Assembly: GCF_910592395.1 (NCBI RefSeq)
Contig: NC_088317.1
Coordinates: 7,562,001-7,626,000, forward strand
Length of the DNA: 64,000 bases
DNA from: Lineus longissimus
Lineage: Eukaryota; Nemertea; Pilidiophora; Heteronemertea; Lineidae
Direction of reading: 5' to 3'
Shown here: piece after piece, positions 63,763-64,000 of the stretch
Layout: each line of letters starts with the position of its first letter
Position numbering within the stretch: the stretch's first letter is position 1
The notes under the pieces: model-generated
Seen by the model: the letters and a program-made list of their open reading frames with translations, nothing else
The model's database searches: none
What the model was told of the DNA's origin: nothing
Made by a program: the position numbers and the translations under genes

Positions 63763-64000
63763 CAATAACCAGCATATTGAGTTGAGTTGAGAGTATCACT
63801 TTGGGTTTTGAGTGACCTTACAGTGTAGCAAGTTTACTACATCAGTGTGACGGTAAGTAAAATTTGCGTCTTTCATGAGTAGAACACAAGAGTTGTTGCT
63901 ACCTTGTTGTGCTTACAAGTAGGCCTTGGTAAAACTTTAAATCTAACTTTACGAGTGTATTACACATATTGTTAAAAAAAACGGTGCTAAGCAGTGCCAA

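Noticed and set aside
61261-64000. 3' LTR of gypsy B
   Set aside because: No stretch visibly matching the 5' flank of gag at 24.1-24.8 kb was found by eye, so no LTR pair is called.

Overview
This is eukaryotic nuclear DNA, most likely from a marine invertebrate (mollusc, echinoderm, hemichordate or amphioxus type; the sequence does not settle which). Large protein-primed-polymerase (Polinton/adintovirus-like) elements, Ty3/gypsy LTR retrotransposons, jockey/CR1-type LINEs (one with a 2A-like peptide), several palindromic MITEs and long gene-poor stretches are packed together. There are no operons with ribosome-binding sites, and only one large intact host-type reading frame is visible.

Layout. 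1-6180: the decayed end of a Polinton/adintovirus-like element: packaging ATPase remnant (+), then penton-like, small membrane, major capsid, membrane/hinge and other structural genes on the minus strand. 6280-9980: mostly non-coding, with a tRNA-like sequence and a 601-bp MITE. 9983-15262 (-): an intact 1759-codon frame with Cys/His-rich ends and about 90 copies of a 13-residue repeat. 16.5-19.7 kb: a degenerate gypsy element carrying a TA-flanked MITE. 20.8-23.7 kb: three more inverted-repeat elements, one made largely of AAACTWAGTTTATT palindromes.

24.8-61.2 kb: a second gypsy element opened by nested insertions that can be read to the base. A LINE (28310-31572, minus) sits in its RNaseH region between CGATT duplications. 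A 27.6-kb Polinton (32413-59979) sits just before its integrase between TTTGCC duplications. A second LINE (35518-41522, plus) sits in the left arm of the Polinton between 11-bp duplications. Removing each insert with one target copy closes the interrupted frame (first two) or matches a neighbouring uninterrupted repeat copy (third), so the order of events is clear.

The Polinton has long terminal inverted repeats (about 0.73 kb left, 0.91 kb right) and a mostly rightward gene set: dUTPase, penton-like protein, a DUF4326-type protein, family-B DNA polymerase, deoxynucleoside kinase, a zinc-ribbon/integrase/chromodomain fusion, packaging ATPase, small membrane protein, minor virion proteins, double-jelly-roll major capsid protein and adenain-like protease. 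A second, divergent dUTPase-like remnant lies on the minus strand of the left arm. Together these would synthesise DNA from a protein primer, adjust the nucleotide pool (dUTPase, kinase), integrate (integrase), and build and mature an icosahedral capsid (capsid proteins, ATPase, protease). Almost every gene is broken by single-base indels or stops, so this copy is an inactive fossil. The last 2.7 kb holds no recognisable gene, only tandem repeats.
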